From Leucobacter chromiireducens subsp. chromiireducens (lineage in GTDB: Bacteria > Actinomycetota > Actinomycetes > Actinomycetales > Microbacteriaceae), in assembly GCF_016758255.1 (NCBI RefSeq), contig NZ_QYAD01000001.1, positions 372,001 through 436,000 on the forward strand: a DNA stretch of 64,000 bases, read 5' to 3'. Position numbers and translations under genes: made by a program. Positions 1 through 8,139 of this stretch are shown here, in pieces; position 1 is the stretch's first letter; each line of letters starts with the position of its first letter. Under the pieces are notes generated by a model. The model saw only the letters and a program-made list of their open reading frames with translations. It was not told where the DNA came from and searched no databases.

Positions 1-83
1 CGCTGGGGACGACACGCGTCACGCTCACCAACGAACAGAGCGGCGAAGAGCCAATCCAGATTGACATCGAAGTAACCAAGTAG
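1..83 (+). CDS. 3' end of a truncated gene, possibly resB
   Basis: An open frame enters from the left edge and stops at TAG 81-83, ending in ..EEPIQIDIEVTK. About 26 residues are visible, too few to name a family. In actinobacteria the gene directly before ccsB is usually resB, its partner in system II cytochrome c maturation, so ResB is the likeliest identity. That rests only on position. The 90 bp between this stop and ccsB hold nothing else I can support. Confidence 0.45.
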   Translation, partial: LGTTRVTLTNEQSGEEPIQIDIEVTK

Positions 84-173
84 CGCGCAGAGCTGTGTGT
101 GCCCGCTTCTAGCACGTAGATCTGATGTGAGTTCCCAGGCATCTCGCGGCGTGCGGCGGTACGCTGAGAAACT

Positions 174-1157
174 GTGCTGAGCGAGCTGGAAACCTTCTCA
201 ACGATCGCCCTTTATTCGGCGATGATCGTGTACGCGATCGCGTTTGTCTTCTACGCGGTCGACCTTGCCAACCGAAGCGGTGATGCATCGGTTGCGGATC
301 GTGAGGCTACCCCGGTGCAAGCTGCCGCAGGGGCGAGCGGCGCTGTTGCAACGATGACGCGTGCGGCCGCTCCGGTGAAGGCCGAGGTGAAACAGCCGCG
401 CTCGCGCTCGCTGCGAATCGGCTTCTCGTTGACGGTCCTCGGGTTCATCCTGCACCTCGGCGCGACCATTCTCCGCGGCATCGGTGCTGAGCGAGTGCCG
501 TGGGCCAACATGTACGAGTTCGCGCTCACTGCGACCTGCGCAATCATGCTGATCTTCTTGCTCGTGCAGTTCTTTGTCGACCTGCGGTTCCTGGGCACTC
601 TGGTCACCGGCCTCACAGTCCTCTTCCTGGGCATCACGAAGGTCAACTTCTACGTCTCGATCGTCCCGCTGCAGCCGGCCCTTGATTCGTACTGGCTGGT
701 CATCCACATCCTCGTGGCGGTACTCGCAGTCGCATTCCTCACGCTGTCCTTCGGCCTTTCGGTGCTGCAGCTGCTGCAGGCGCGACGGGACTCGAAGATC
801 GCTGCGGGCGAGCAGCCCACGATGAACTTCCTGCGGAGCATCCCCGGCGCGGTGCGCCTGGAGGACCTGTCGTACCGCCTGGCGATCATCGGCTTCGTGT
901 TCTGGACCTTCACGCTTATCGCCGGGTCGATCTGGGCCGAAGCTGCCTGGAGCCGCTACTGGGGTTGGGACACGAAGGAAGTCTGGACCTTCGTGATCTG
1001 GGTGCTCTACGCCGGCTTTATTCACGCCCGTGCGACGCGCGGCTGGCGTGGCACGCGCTCTGCGTGGCTGTCGATCATCGCCTACACCGCGGTCATCTTC
1101 AACTTCGCGATCGTCAACGTGTTCTTCAAGGGCCTGCACGCTTACTCAGGCCTCTAA
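174..1157 (+). CDS. ccsB: Cytochrome c biogenesis protein CcsB (heme handling)
   Basis: Integral membrane subunit of system II cytochrome c maturation. With ResB it moves heme across the membrane and attaches it to apocytochromes. The 327-residue product starts at GTG 174 and has a first membrane helix at about residues 8-28. A variable, charged linker (about 30-75) is followed by several more helices. The tryptophan-rich heme-handling motif WGWDTKEVW lies at 263-271, and the C-terminal His of KGLHAYSG is present. Both are family hallmarks, and the length is normal. A strong hairpin with a T-run follows the stop, so this is probably the last gene of its transcript. The start is chosen because the frame opens there; no strong ribosome binding site is visible. 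Confidence 0.92.
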   Translation: MLSELETFSTIALYSAMIVYAIAFVFYAVDLANRSGDASVADREATPVQAAAGASGAVATMTRAAAPVKAEVKQPRSRSLRIGFSLTVLGFILHLGATILRGIGAERVPWANMYEFALTATCAIMLIFLLVQFFVDLRFLGTLVTGLTVLFLGITKVNFYVSIVPLQPALDSYWLVIHILVAVLAVAFLTLSFGLSVLQLLQARRDSKIAAGEQPTMNFLRSIPGAVRLEDLSYRLAIIGFVFWTFTLIAGSIWAEAAWSRYWGWDTKEVWTFVIWVLYAGFIHARATRGWRGTRSAWLSIIAYTAVIFNFAIVNVFFKGLHAYSGL

Positions 1158-1162
1158 ACCTG

Positions 1163-1651
1163 GTGGGGGATACGCCTCGCGAAGCGGCGTCGGTGCGAAA
1201 CCGACGCCGCTTTTGGCTTGTGCTCGGTCTCGTGTTGCTCTGCGGGACGGTGGCTGTGATCACGATGTGGCCACACCCGGTCGATCAGGGCAGCCGGGGT
1301 CGAATCGCAGAGCTGCTCGACGCGCTGCACGGCCTCGGCGTGCCCGCATGGTTTGGGTATGCACAGCTTGAGGTTCTCGCGAATGTCGCGATGTTTGCGC
1401 CGCTGGGCCTCGCGCTGGGGCTGCTGCTCCCGGCCCGCAGGGTCTGGCTCGCGGCCGTGCTACTTCCTCTGTGCTCGATCGCAATTGAGCTCACACAGCT
1501 GTGGTTTCTCCCGGCGCGCTTCGCAACGGTCTCGGACGTGATTGCGAACTCTGTGGGAGCGTGGATTGGGATCGGGATCGCCGCGCTCCTCCGCCGGCTC
1601 TGTGCCAGGCAGCGAGCCGTGTCGGCCGCACGGTCGACGCCCCTGCCCTGA
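1163..1651 (+). CDS. VanZ-like family membrane protein
   Basis: Small membrane protein of the VanZ-like family, named after a teicoplanin-resistance accessory protein; its biochemical role is unknown. From GTG 1163 it has 162 residues. A positively charged RNRRR stretch precedes the first helix (LVLGLVLLCGTVAVI). The signature segments LANVAMFAPLG and ELTQLWF..SDVIANSVGAWIG follow. The start is uncertain: GTG 1163, 1193, 1220 and 1232 are all in frame, and the first two lie before or inside the ccsB terminator hairpin (1182-1214). The charged residues before helix 1 favour 1163 or 1193, which would put the hairpin inside the reading frame. No nearby van resistance genes are seen. Confidence 0.72.
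   Translation: MGDTPREAASVRNRRRFWLVLGLVLLCGTVAVITMWPHPVDQGSRGRIAELLDALHGLGVPAWFGYAQLEVLANVAMFAPLGLALGLLLPARRVWLAAVLLPLCSIAIELTQLWFLPARFATVSDVIANSVGAWIGIGIAALLRRLCARQRAVSAARSTPLP
1182..1214 (+). terminator. Rho-independent terminator after ccsB
   Basis: Perfect 13-bp inverted repeat, arms 1182-1194 and 1200-1212, loop GCGAA, followed by TTTT at 1211-1214. It begins 24 nt after the ccsB stop. It overlaps the most plausible 5' end of the VanZ-like gene. Confidence 0.85.
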
Positions 1652-1671
1652 CCCTGCGGCTCGCGGCGCGT

Positions 1672-2358
1672 TTACTGCAGGACTTCGACGATTTCTGCGG
1701 GCTCGATGCTGCGGCCGGTGTAGCGGGGCTGCACCGCAGCGATCGCCGCGGTGCTCTCGCTCAGCTGGCGCACAAGTCGAATGACGTTGAGCGGGTCGTC
1801 GGCCTCCGCGGTGACGATCCAATCGGCCTCTGAGAGGCCGGTCGCCTCGTAGAGCCGCAGCGTCGCTTCGTCATCGACGAGCCGTGCGAGGCGCGACTCG
1901 TCTGGGATCTCCGCCGTTGCGCAGGCGAGCCAGTCGGCGGGCGCATCGAAGCCCGTGGACCCGAGCGCCTCGTCTTCTGCCGGGTCGATTCGGTACTCCG
2001 CGCCAATCGCGCTCCAGGCGCGAATGAGCGGGCGTAGCAGGGCACAGCGTCGCAGCTGGCGAAGTGCCCACTGCAGATCCTCGATCTCAGCACCGTGCAG
2101 GCGTACCATCAGGTCTGCGTCCGAGCGCAGTCCACTAACGTCGTACCAGCCGCGTACAATCACACCTTCCTCGGCGAGTGAGGAAGTGACGTCCTCGAGT
2201 TCCTGCACGATCGCGGGCACATCGCGGCCGTCGAGCACCACGGGGTGCGACGAACTGAGCCGAAACACCGCGAAGAGCGCAAACGCGATCTCCTCGGGGC
2301 CCGCGGAGTGCGCTGGCAATTCGGACACGGTCTGCGGGGTGCTGGTGTCGATGGTCAT
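1672..2358 (-). CDS. Chlorite dismutase/HemQ-family protein, reduced
   Basis: The product (228 residues) resembles the chlorite dismutase fold family. In actinobacteria this family includes coproheme decarboxylase HemQ, the last enzyme of the coproporphyrin route to heme b. Matching segments are RGWYDVSGLRSDADLMVRLHG (about 69-89), the GAEYRID strand, WIVTAEADDPLNVIRLVRQLSES and the terminal PRYTGRSIEPAEIVEVL. The region that in HemQ carries the proximal heme His (an LxxHG-like helix) is replaced by a short RLYEATGL segment with no His. Catalysis is therefore doubtful; it may be a non-enzymatic or redirected paralogue. It starts at ATG 2358 and stands alone on this strand. Confidence 0.68.
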   Translation of the reverse strand: MTIDTSTPQTVSELPAHSAGPEEIAFALFAVFRLSSSHPVVLDGRDVPAIVQELEDVTSSLAEEGVIVRGWYDVSGLRSDADLMVRLHGAEIEDLQWALRQLRRCALLRPLIRAWSAIGAEYRIDPAEDEALGSTGFDAPADWLACATAEIPDESRLARLVDDEATLRLYEATGLSEADWIVTAEADDPLNVIRLVRQLSESTAAIAAVQPRYTGRSIEPAEIVEVLQ

Positions 2359-2433
2359 ACTCTCATCGTCTCCCGCCCGGCTCGACCGCGCAAGAGGAAC
2401 CAGTCACCCCGCAGCGGTGGTCTCAGCGGGGCA

Positions 2434-3402
2434 TCAGGAAGGTACGACCGGGAAGGCGCCGTTCGGCGTCTCACCGTCGTCGTACACCGTGGCTGGCGGC
2501 CCGATGAGCTGCGGGTCGGGAGTGCCCACTACGGCATGGTCCTTGCCCGGGTAGTCGAAGCGGGCGAGTACCCAGCGGATCGCCTCGAGTCGTGCGCGCT
2601 TCTTGTCGTTTGACTTCACGACGGTCCACGGAGTCTGAGGGGTGTCCGTGTAGAAAAACATCGCCTGCTTCGCCGCTGTGTACTCGTCCCACTTGTCGAG
2701 GCTCGCAAGGTCAGTGGGGGAGAGCTTCCACTGCTTCACCGGGTCTTGCGATCGCGACATGAAGCGCTCGTGCTGCTCGGCCTTCCCGACGGAGAACCAG
2801 AACTTGATGAGGTGGATGCCCGAGTTGACGAGCATGCGCTCGAACTCTGGCGCGGCGCGCGTGAAGTCCAGGTATTCCTGCGGTGAGCAGTAGCCCATCA
2901 CGCGCTCAACACCCGCGCGGTTATACCAGGACCGGTCGAAGAGCACCATCTCGCCCGCGGCGGGCAGGTGCTGCACGTAACGCTGGAAGTACCACTGGGT
3001 GCGCTCGCGCTCGGTGGGAATCTCGAGTGCCACCACGCGCGCGCCACGCGGGTTCAGGTGCTCGGTGAAGCGCTTGATAGCGCCGCCCTTCCCCGCCGCG
3101 TCGCGCCCCTCGAAGAGGATGACAATGCGCTCTCCGCTCTCCTTCACCCACGCCTGCAGTTTGAGGAGCTCGATCTGCAGAATACGCTTCTGCTCCTCGT
3201 AGTCCTTGCGGGTGATCTTCGTCTCGTAGGGGTAGCCCTGTCGCCACGGGGCATCCGGGCTGTTGTTCGCTGGCCGGCCCTTGCCGAGAAGCTCCCCGAT
3301 CTCATCGATCTCGGGGGTGACATCCACCTGGCCAGGCGCCGCGAGCTCGAAGCCCTCCTCGGCGGCATCGGTGTGGGCGGGGGGACGAGGTGTTTCTCCC
3401 AT
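2434..3402 (-). CDS. ppk2: Polyphosphate kinase 2 (PPK2)
   Basis: Cytoplasmic kinase transferring phosphate between polyphosphate and nucleoside phosphates; most PPK2 enzymes favour polyP-driven GDP or ADP phosphorylation. The 322 residues include the Walker A segment FEGRDAAGKGG (97-107), the lid region with NPRGARVVALEIPTERE (118-133) and the Walker B segment LFDRSWYNRAG (154-164). A conserved VERVMG follows. Length and motif order fit a one-domain class I PPK2. Translation starts at ATG 3402 with GGAAGGAT just upstream. It is divergent from the LuxR-type gene at 3546. No polyphosphatase or ppk1 is in the window. Confidence 0.93.
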   Translation of the reverse strand: MGETPRPPAHTDAAEEGFELAAPGQVDVTPEIDEIGELLGKGRPANNSPDAPWRQGYPYETKITRKDYEEQKRILQIELLKLQAWVKESGERIVILFEGRDAAGKGGAIKRFTEHLNPRGARVVALEIPTERERTQWYFQRYVQHLPAAGEMVLFDRSWYNRAGVERVMGYCSPQEYLDFTRAAPEFERMLVNSGIHLIKFWFSVGKAEQHERFMSRSQDPVKQWKLSPTDLASLDKWDEYTAAKQAMFFYTDTPQTPWTVVKSNDKKRARLEAIRWVLARFDYPGKDHAVVGTPDPQLIGPPATVYDDGETPNGAFPVVPS

Positions 3403-3545
3403 TCGTGGGATCCTTCCAGTCGCGTTACCGTGTGGCCTGGTGTCACCCCCATTCTACGCGGTCGCTGTGGGGTTCAACTGTGCATTCAGCTTGGGACAAC
3501 TAGGCTGGAGCATGGGGAATGAATGTCCAATCGTGAGGGGTCGGT

Positions 3546-5060
3546 GTGCACGAAAATCCCGGATTTCGGCAGCTCGCCGATGCGGTCCGCGAGTTTGAGG
3601 TGGCGTGTGCGGGCGAGACGGTCGAAGAAGCGCTCGCGTACTTCGACGTGTTCGCCCTCGAGGTGTGGTTTGGGGCCACGCCGAGCCGATTGCGGATCCT
3701 GCTCGGCGGGCTGATGCAACGTGGAGCGCCGCGCAGCAGTGTGGCCGGCGCGGTGTACGCCTTCCTGATGGGAACCCCGATTGAGACGCCGCTCACGGCT
3801 ACGCGTCTGGGTGATCAGGTGCTGCCCGAGGCTGAGCCCTTCGCCCGCATGTTTGAGCACCGCCTCCGCGGGCAGACGTGCGATGCCGTGCGTGCCGGCG
3901 AGGAGATCGCGGCCCTCCGACTCGAGCCCAACGCGGTGTTCGACCGCCGTGGTGGCTGGAATCTTTTCCTGTCGGTGCAGCTCGGCACGACGGCGATGCT
4001 CGCCGGAGATATTGCCCAGGCGCTGCGCCACTTCACGGAGGCCTGGATGCACCCACCAGCGCCGGTGCTGCGCTGCCTGCTCCGAGAGGCGTACGCGAAA
4101 GCAGCGCTCATCGAAGCCTGTGATGGTGACCCGAGTCTTGCGCGACGGTACCTCGCACAGGCCGTCTCGATCTCGCGCACCACGAGCTGGCTTGAGCCGG
4201 GCATCGACGCGATCGTGACCCTCGCCAGTGCCCTGCTGGAACCGGACCCCACGGTAGCCCGATCGCTCCTTGATTCGATTCCGCTCGGCCAGGTGGGCGA
4301 GATGTGGCCGTTTGGCGCGATCACCGCGAATCGGATTCTCACTACCCAGGGTGACGAGGCCGAGGCCCAGCGACGTCTCGACATGTTCGAAGGCATGTCG
4401 CTCTCGCGAACACCGGGTGTCGGCTACCCCGGCAGCATGGTGGCGCTCTTACAGGCCGGCAACATGCTCGCGCGCGACAACGCGCACGAGGCCGAGCGAT
4501 TGATTGCCACGGCGGATCCCGAGCTGCCTCGCGCCCAGCTCGGTCAGGCCCTCGTGAGCCTCAAAGTGGGGCAGCCGCGCAAGGCCCAGCAGCAGCTGCT
4601 CCGCATGCCGGAGATGGAGACGGGGCTGCGGCGCATCGCGGTCCTGCGGCACGCCCTCCTCGCCGCCACACACCTGCGACTCGACCAGCGTGCTGAGTGC
4701 GAGGCGGTGCTGCGGCGAGTGGTCCGCCTCCCCGGGACGTTCAGCATGGACGACGCGCAGCAGTTCGAGCCGGCCGTGCGGGCGCTCGCGGAGCAACTGG
4801 TGCCGGAGTGGCCGAAAACGGACCCGAAGCACAACTCCCCGTTTGCCCGGGCAACCTCGGGCACGGGGCGTCACCTCACCGAACGCGAACTTGAGGTGCT
4901 GGCGCTTCTCGCAAGCGGGCGGAGCCGTGAGGAGATCGCGGCGGCGCAGTTCATCTCGCTCAACACGTTGAAGACGCAGCTGCGCTCCGTTTACCGAAAG
5001 CTGGGAGTGTCCCAGCGGAGCTCTGCGGTGCTGGAGGCAGAGCGCCGCGGGCTCATCTAG
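3546..5060 (+). CDS. LuxR-family regulator with helical-repeat N-terminus
   Basis: Transcription regulator of 504 residues. The C-terminal part (about 445-504) is a LuxR-type HTH: LTERELEVLALLASGRSREEIA, then SLNTLKTQLRSVYRKLGVSQR. The first ~430 residues are Ala/Leu/Arg-rich helices like the TPR-type sensor part of MalT/LAL regulators, but I see no Walker A or B motif. It thus resembles a LAL regulator lacking its ATPase. The effector is unknown. GTG 3546 is preceded by GAGGGG. The neighbour on the other strand is ppk2. A strong hairpin lies about 250 bp after the stop. Confidence 0.82.
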   Translation: MHENPGFRQLADAVREFEVACAGETVEEALAYFDVFALEVWFGATPSRLRILLGGLMQRGAPRSSVAGAVYAFLMGTPIETPLTATRLGDQVLPEAEPFARMFEHRLRGQTCDAVRAGEEIAALRLEPNAVFDRRGGWNLFLSVQLGTTAMLAGDIAQALRHFTEAWMHPPAPVLRCLLREAYAKAALIEACDGDPSLARRYLAQAVSISRTTSWLEPGIDAIVTLASALLEPDPTVARSLLDSIPLGQVGEMWPFGAITANRILTTQGDEAEAQRRLDMFEGMSLSRTPGVGYPGSMVALLQAGNMLARDNAHEAERLIATADPELPRAQLGQALVSLKVGQPRKAQQQLLRMPEMETGLRRIAVLRHALLAATHLRLDQRAECEAVLRRVVRLPGTFSMDDAQQFEPAVRALAEQLVPEWPKTDPKHNSPFARATSGTGRHLTERELEVLALLASGRSREEIAAAQFISLNTLKTQLRSVYRKLGVSQRSSAVLEAERRGLI

Positions 5061-5394
5061 GTTCCGTTCGCCTGCAGCGAGAGCGGGGTGAAACGGGGGG
5101 TGAATTGGGCCCCAACGAACCGGTCTGGAGCCTTCGCGTCGGTAGTGTGATCAGTAGTCAGCTCGACGGTCTGGAAACACTCCTCGAGCAGGCACCACCG
5201 GGCCGCGAGATGCAGCTTGCGCCGGTGAGCGCTCTCGGGGGAGAGCGCGTTACAAGCACACGGGGGTTGCCGCGTGCGCGTGCCTCACGGCCGCGCGCGC
5301 GGCGCACACACGTCAAGAGGCGCCACGGTGGGGACCGGGGCGCCTCTTGACGTTTCTTGGCGTGGCAGCGACAGCGGACGCGCCGCGCCCGCGA
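5061..5394. other. Gene-poor stretch between luxR-type gene and csoR
   Basis: 334 bp without a convincing gene. An 81-codon open frame starting at 5105 ends inside the hairpin at 5311-5352, has Arg-rich low-complexity composition and no recognisable fold, so I do not call it. The only clear element is that hairpin. Confidence 0.6.
5311..5352 (+). terminator. Strong hairpin, probable terminator
   Basis: Perfect 14-bp inverted repeat (CGTCAAGAGGCGCC, 5311-5324, pairing with 5339-5352), 14-nt loop, then TTTCTT on the plus strand. It sits between two convergent genes, so it could end both the LuxR-type transcript and, less typically, the csoR transcript. Confidence 0.7.
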
Positions 5395-5709
5395 CTAGCG
5401 GACCAGACGCGCGATCGCGGCCGAGGCCTCCTCGAGCTTCTCTGCCGCGACCTCGCCGCCGTCTGCCGCAGCAGAGGCGACACAGTGCCGCAGGTGATCG
5501 TCGAGGAGCGCGAGCGCCACGCGCTCGAGCGCCTTTGTTGCTGCAGACACCTGCGTCAGGATGTCGATGCAGTACGCGTCTTCCTCCACCATGCGGTGTA
5601 CGCCACGGACCTGGCCCTCTGCGCGGCGCAGCCGCTTCAGCAGGTCGTCCTTGTGGCCAATGTACCCGTGGGTCTCATGCTCGCAGGCTTCGGCCGTCAC
5701 TTCGCTCAT
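5395..5709 (-). CDS. csoR: Copper-sensing repressor, CsoR family
   Basis: All-helical metal-responsive repressor that leaves DNA when Cu(I) binds. The 104-residue product has the CsoR ligand set Cys47 (DAYCIDILTQ), His72 and Cys76 (DDHLRHC). It also has the RLRRAEGQVRGV DNA-contact helix at 26-37. ATG 5709 is chosen because the family homology begins there; the frame extends further upstream without similarity. No copA, copZ or other copper gene is nearby, so its targets lie outside the window. It follows rarD on the same strand with a 76-bp gap. No obvious GC-rich CsoR operator was seen in that gap. Confidence 0.9.
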   Translation of the reverse strand: MSEVTAEACEHETHGYIGHKDDLLKRLRRAEGQVRGVHRMVEEDAYCIDILTQVSAATKALERVALALLDDHLRHCVASAAADGGEVAAEKLEEASAAIARLVR

Positions 5710-5785
5710 GCGAGAACCATACACGCGAAAATCTGTGCGGTGGGGCGGGATCGCGCAGGGCGTACCGGCTATTCCCGGCGCGGAC

Positions 5786-6703
5786 TTAGAGGGCGCGATC
5801 CGGGCGTCGCCGTTCACGGATGAGGGTCACGACACCGCCGATGAGAATCACCCCGACCGCTGCCCAAATGGTGCCGTAGGTGAGCCACTCGTCCGCGCCG
5901 ATACGTTCGCCGTTGAGGAGCGAGGCGACGACGAGCAGCGCCGGCTCCAGGTAGCTCAGTAGCCCGAACAGGCTGAGCGTGAGGAGTCGCGACGCCGTGA
6001 GGTAGAGCATGAGCGCGACACCGGTCCAGAGCGCGAACAGCGGGGCCGCCCACCAGAGGGCAGGGTTTGCTGCGGTCGCCTCACCGATGATGACTTCCCG
6101 ACCGAGGAAGAATGCCGCGATCACCGAGACGGCGACGAACTCCCAGAACATCCCTCCGAGGTGCGCGGTGCCGATGGCGCGGCGCAGCACGAAGTAGACG
6201 GGGTACCCGAGCGCGACAAGCAGTGTTTCCCACGACACCCCGCCCACGCGCACGAGTTCGAAGCCGACGCCTACGGCAGCGATGCCCGCTGCGGCCCATT
6301 GCCACCACTTGAGCTGGTCTTTGTACAGCACCCGCCCCACCACGATGAGCACAAGGGGCAGCAGGAAATAGCCGAGCGCCACCTGCAGGCCGCGCCCGTT
6401 CATGGGCGCCCAGCTGAACACCCAGAGCTGAGCGGACACCAGCAGGCCACACGCGATGATGGCGAGCGCGAGCAGCGGCTGCTTGCGCACGCGAACGACG
6501 ATGTCGGACGCGAGGTGCCACTGTCGAACCGCCACGAGCGCGAGCGCGATCATGGGGATCGTGAGGAGGATGCGGATGCCCCACACGGCCTCGGCGGACG
6601 CGGGAGCGAGCATCGGGGTGACAAAGTAGACACCAGCGAACGCTACGGCCGATGCGACCGAAGCGATAACCCCGCGTGAGCTCTGGGTGGGGGAGCCTGT
6701 CAC
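5786..6703 (-). CDS. rarD: EamA-family transporter, RarD type
   Basis: Ten-helix membrane protein of the drug/metabolite transporter superfamily. The product (305 residues) carries the RarD signature QLWVFSWAPMNGRGLQVALGYFLLP around 93-116 and a second EamA half near the end (LLSYLEPALLVVASLLNGE). Substrate is unknown in the family; RarD was named for a chloramphenicol-sensitivity phenotype. GTG 6703 has GGGAG six bases upstream. It starts 6 nt after the stop of the GNAT gene, so the two are probably cotranscribed. Confidence 0.87.
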   Translation of the reverse strand: MTGSPTQSSRGVIASVASAVAFAGVYFVTPMLAPASAEAVWGIRILLTIPMIALALVAVRQWHLASDIVVRVRKQPLLALAIIACGLLVSAQLWVFSWAPMNGRGLQVALGYFLLPLVLIVVGRVLYKDQLKWWQWAAAGIAAVGVGFELVRVGGVSWETLLVALGYPVYFVLRRAIGTAHLGGMFWEFVAVSVIAAFFLGREVIIGEATAANPALWWAAPLFALWTGVALMLYLTASRLLTLSLFGLLSYLEPALLVVASLLNGERIGADEWLTYGTIWAAVGVILIGGVVTLIRERRRPDRAL

Positions 6704-6709
6704 TCCCGG

Positions 6710-7162
6710 CTACAGAGTGATTGCGCCGATGACTTCGCCGTACGGGGTCTCCCCGACCGGAACGAAGCCAATATGCAGGAAGAACTCTTCGGGGCCGTCC
6801 TCGCCGCGCTCCCACAGCACAGTGAGGCGATCCACACCGCGAGTGCGTGCCTCGTCGATCAGCGCGCCAACCGCGAAGGTGCCGACGCCGGCGCCCTGCG
6901 CGTCCGCGTCAACATTGATGCGCCACAGCGCTGCACGGAATTCCTCCTGCGGAGCATCGGGGTCGAAGTTGCCGTGGATGAAGCCGACGACCTCGTCGCC
7001 ATCGAGCACCACCCGCTGCCACGCCGTGTGCGCGGGGGTGACCGCCGCAGCCGCTGCGTACGAAACGGGGGTGATGAACTGCTCCTGGCCAGGCTTCAGA
7101 CCGAGCGTGTTCACAGCGACGATGGTCGCAGCAGAGAGTTCTTCGAGTCTGAGATCGGTCAT
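6710..7162 (-). CDS. GNAT-family N-acetyltransferase
   Basis: Single GNAT domain of 150 residues. The acetyl-CoA-binding motif A is INVDADAQGAGVGTFAVGALIDEARTRG-like (about 82-108), and the C-terminal ..FFLHIGFVPVGE strand is conserved. Substrate cannot be told from sequence; spermidine/diamine-type acetyltransferases share this layout. ATG 7162 has AAGGG upstream. It forms a probable two-gene operon with rarD. Confidence 0.8.
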   Translation of the reverse strand: MTDLRLEELSAATIVAVNTLGLKPGQEQFITPVSYAAAAAVTPAHTAWQRVVLDGDEVVGFIHGNFDPDAPQEEFRAALWRINVDADAQGAGVGTFAVGALIDEARTRGVDRLTVLWERGEDGPEEFFLHIGFVPVGETPYGEVIGAITL

Positions 7163-7239
7163 ACCCTTAGGCTAGCGGCTGCTTCGAGACGCGCAAGTCT
7201 TCGTTGTTGGATCCATAGCGAACCGTAACCTCTGTTCAC

Positions 7240-8139
7240 TCAGTCGAGGGCTGCGCCGACGGCCGCAGCGGGCGAATCTGAGGCGAGTACCTGCACTCTG
7301 CCACTCAGCTCGAGCTCGGCGAGGAAGGGCGACTCCGCGGCCCACCCTTCGAGCGTGGCGCGGATCCCGTCGATGAGTCGTGGCCCGAGAAGCCGGAGCC
7401 CCCCGCCGATGACCACCGTGTGCGGATCCATCGCGAGCACGAGGAGCCGGACACAGCTCGCCGCGCCGCGGACGAGGTTCTCGAACGCGGCTGTGGCGTC
7501 GGGATCGCCGGCGTCGACCGCGCCGAGCAGCACGCGGCCTGGGTGGTCGCCCCCGGCCGGCCAGAAGGTCTTGAGCGCTGAACCACTGGCCACGGTCTCG
7601 AGGCAGCCGCGCTGCCCGCACGGGCAGGGCCGGCCGAGCGGATCGACCGGAAGGTGGCCGATCTCGCCGGTGACGCCGTGCGCCCCGCGGAGCGGCACGC
7701 CGTTGACAACAAGGCCGGCGGAGAGCCCGGTGCCGAGGTTCAAGTACGCGAGTGTTCCAGATAGCTCCATGAGGTGGGCTGCGCCAATCGCCGCCGCGGT
7801 GACATCGTTGTCGAGCGTGATCGCGAGACCCGTCCGCTCGGCGAGCTGTGCGGCGAGCGGGAGGTGGTCGATGCCGATGTTGTAGGCGTGGCGCACCACA
7901 CCGGCCTCGCGGTCGATCTGCCCCGGAATCCCGATGCCCACGGCAGCGAAGTCTCCCACCGAGCGATTCGTGTTGCGGGCCAGCGCGTCGATCGCAGCGA
8001 CCGCGGTGCTGAGCACCCCCTCCGTGCCGCCCGTGGTGTGCAGGCGCGTCGTGGCGACGACGCGGCCCGCGGGGTCGAGGGCGACGGCTTCGGTCTTCGA
8101 GCCGCCGATGTCCATGCCGATGCGTAGTGCGGCGCTCAT
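7240..8139 (-). CDS. ROK-family sugar kinase, likely N-acetylglucosamine kinase
   Basis: Cytoplasmic ATP-dependent hexose kinase. The 299 residues include the phosphate-binding MDIGGSKTE (9-17), the catalytic Asp of LDNDV (Asp112) and GTGLSAGL. The ROK zinc site is EIGH (His162) with CPCGQRGC (Cys172, 174, 179). It is the last gene of the DasABC-like operon and its ATG overlaps the upstream GH3 stop by 4 nt (ATGA). Placed after an N-acetylhexosaminidase and near nagB/nagA, it probably makes GlcNAc-6-phosphate from released GlcNAc. Specificity (GlcNAc, ManNAc or Glc) is inferred from context. Confidence 0.85.
   Translation of the reverse strand: MSAALRIGMDIGGSKTEAVALDPAGRVVATTRLHTTGGTEGVLSTAVAAIDALARNTNRSVGDFAAVGIGIPGQIDREAGVVRHAYNIGIDHLPLAAQLAERTGLAITLDNDVTAAAIGAAHLMELSGTLAYLNLGTGLSAGLVVNGVPLRGAHGVTGEIGHLPVDPLGRPCPCGQRGCLETVASGSALKTFWPAGGDHPGRVLLGAVDAGDPDATAAFENLVRGAASCVRLLVLAMDPHTVVIGGGLRLLGPRLIDGIRATLEGWAAESPFLAELELSGRVQVLASDSPAAAVGAALD

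Noticed and set aside
965..1162. Upstream extension of the VanZ-like frame into ccsB
   Set aside because: It overlaps conserved ccsB coding sequence and shows no similarity to the family.
5105..5350. Possible 81-residue gene
   Set aside because: No ribosome binding site or fold, Arg-rich composition, and it ends inside a terminator-like hairpin.
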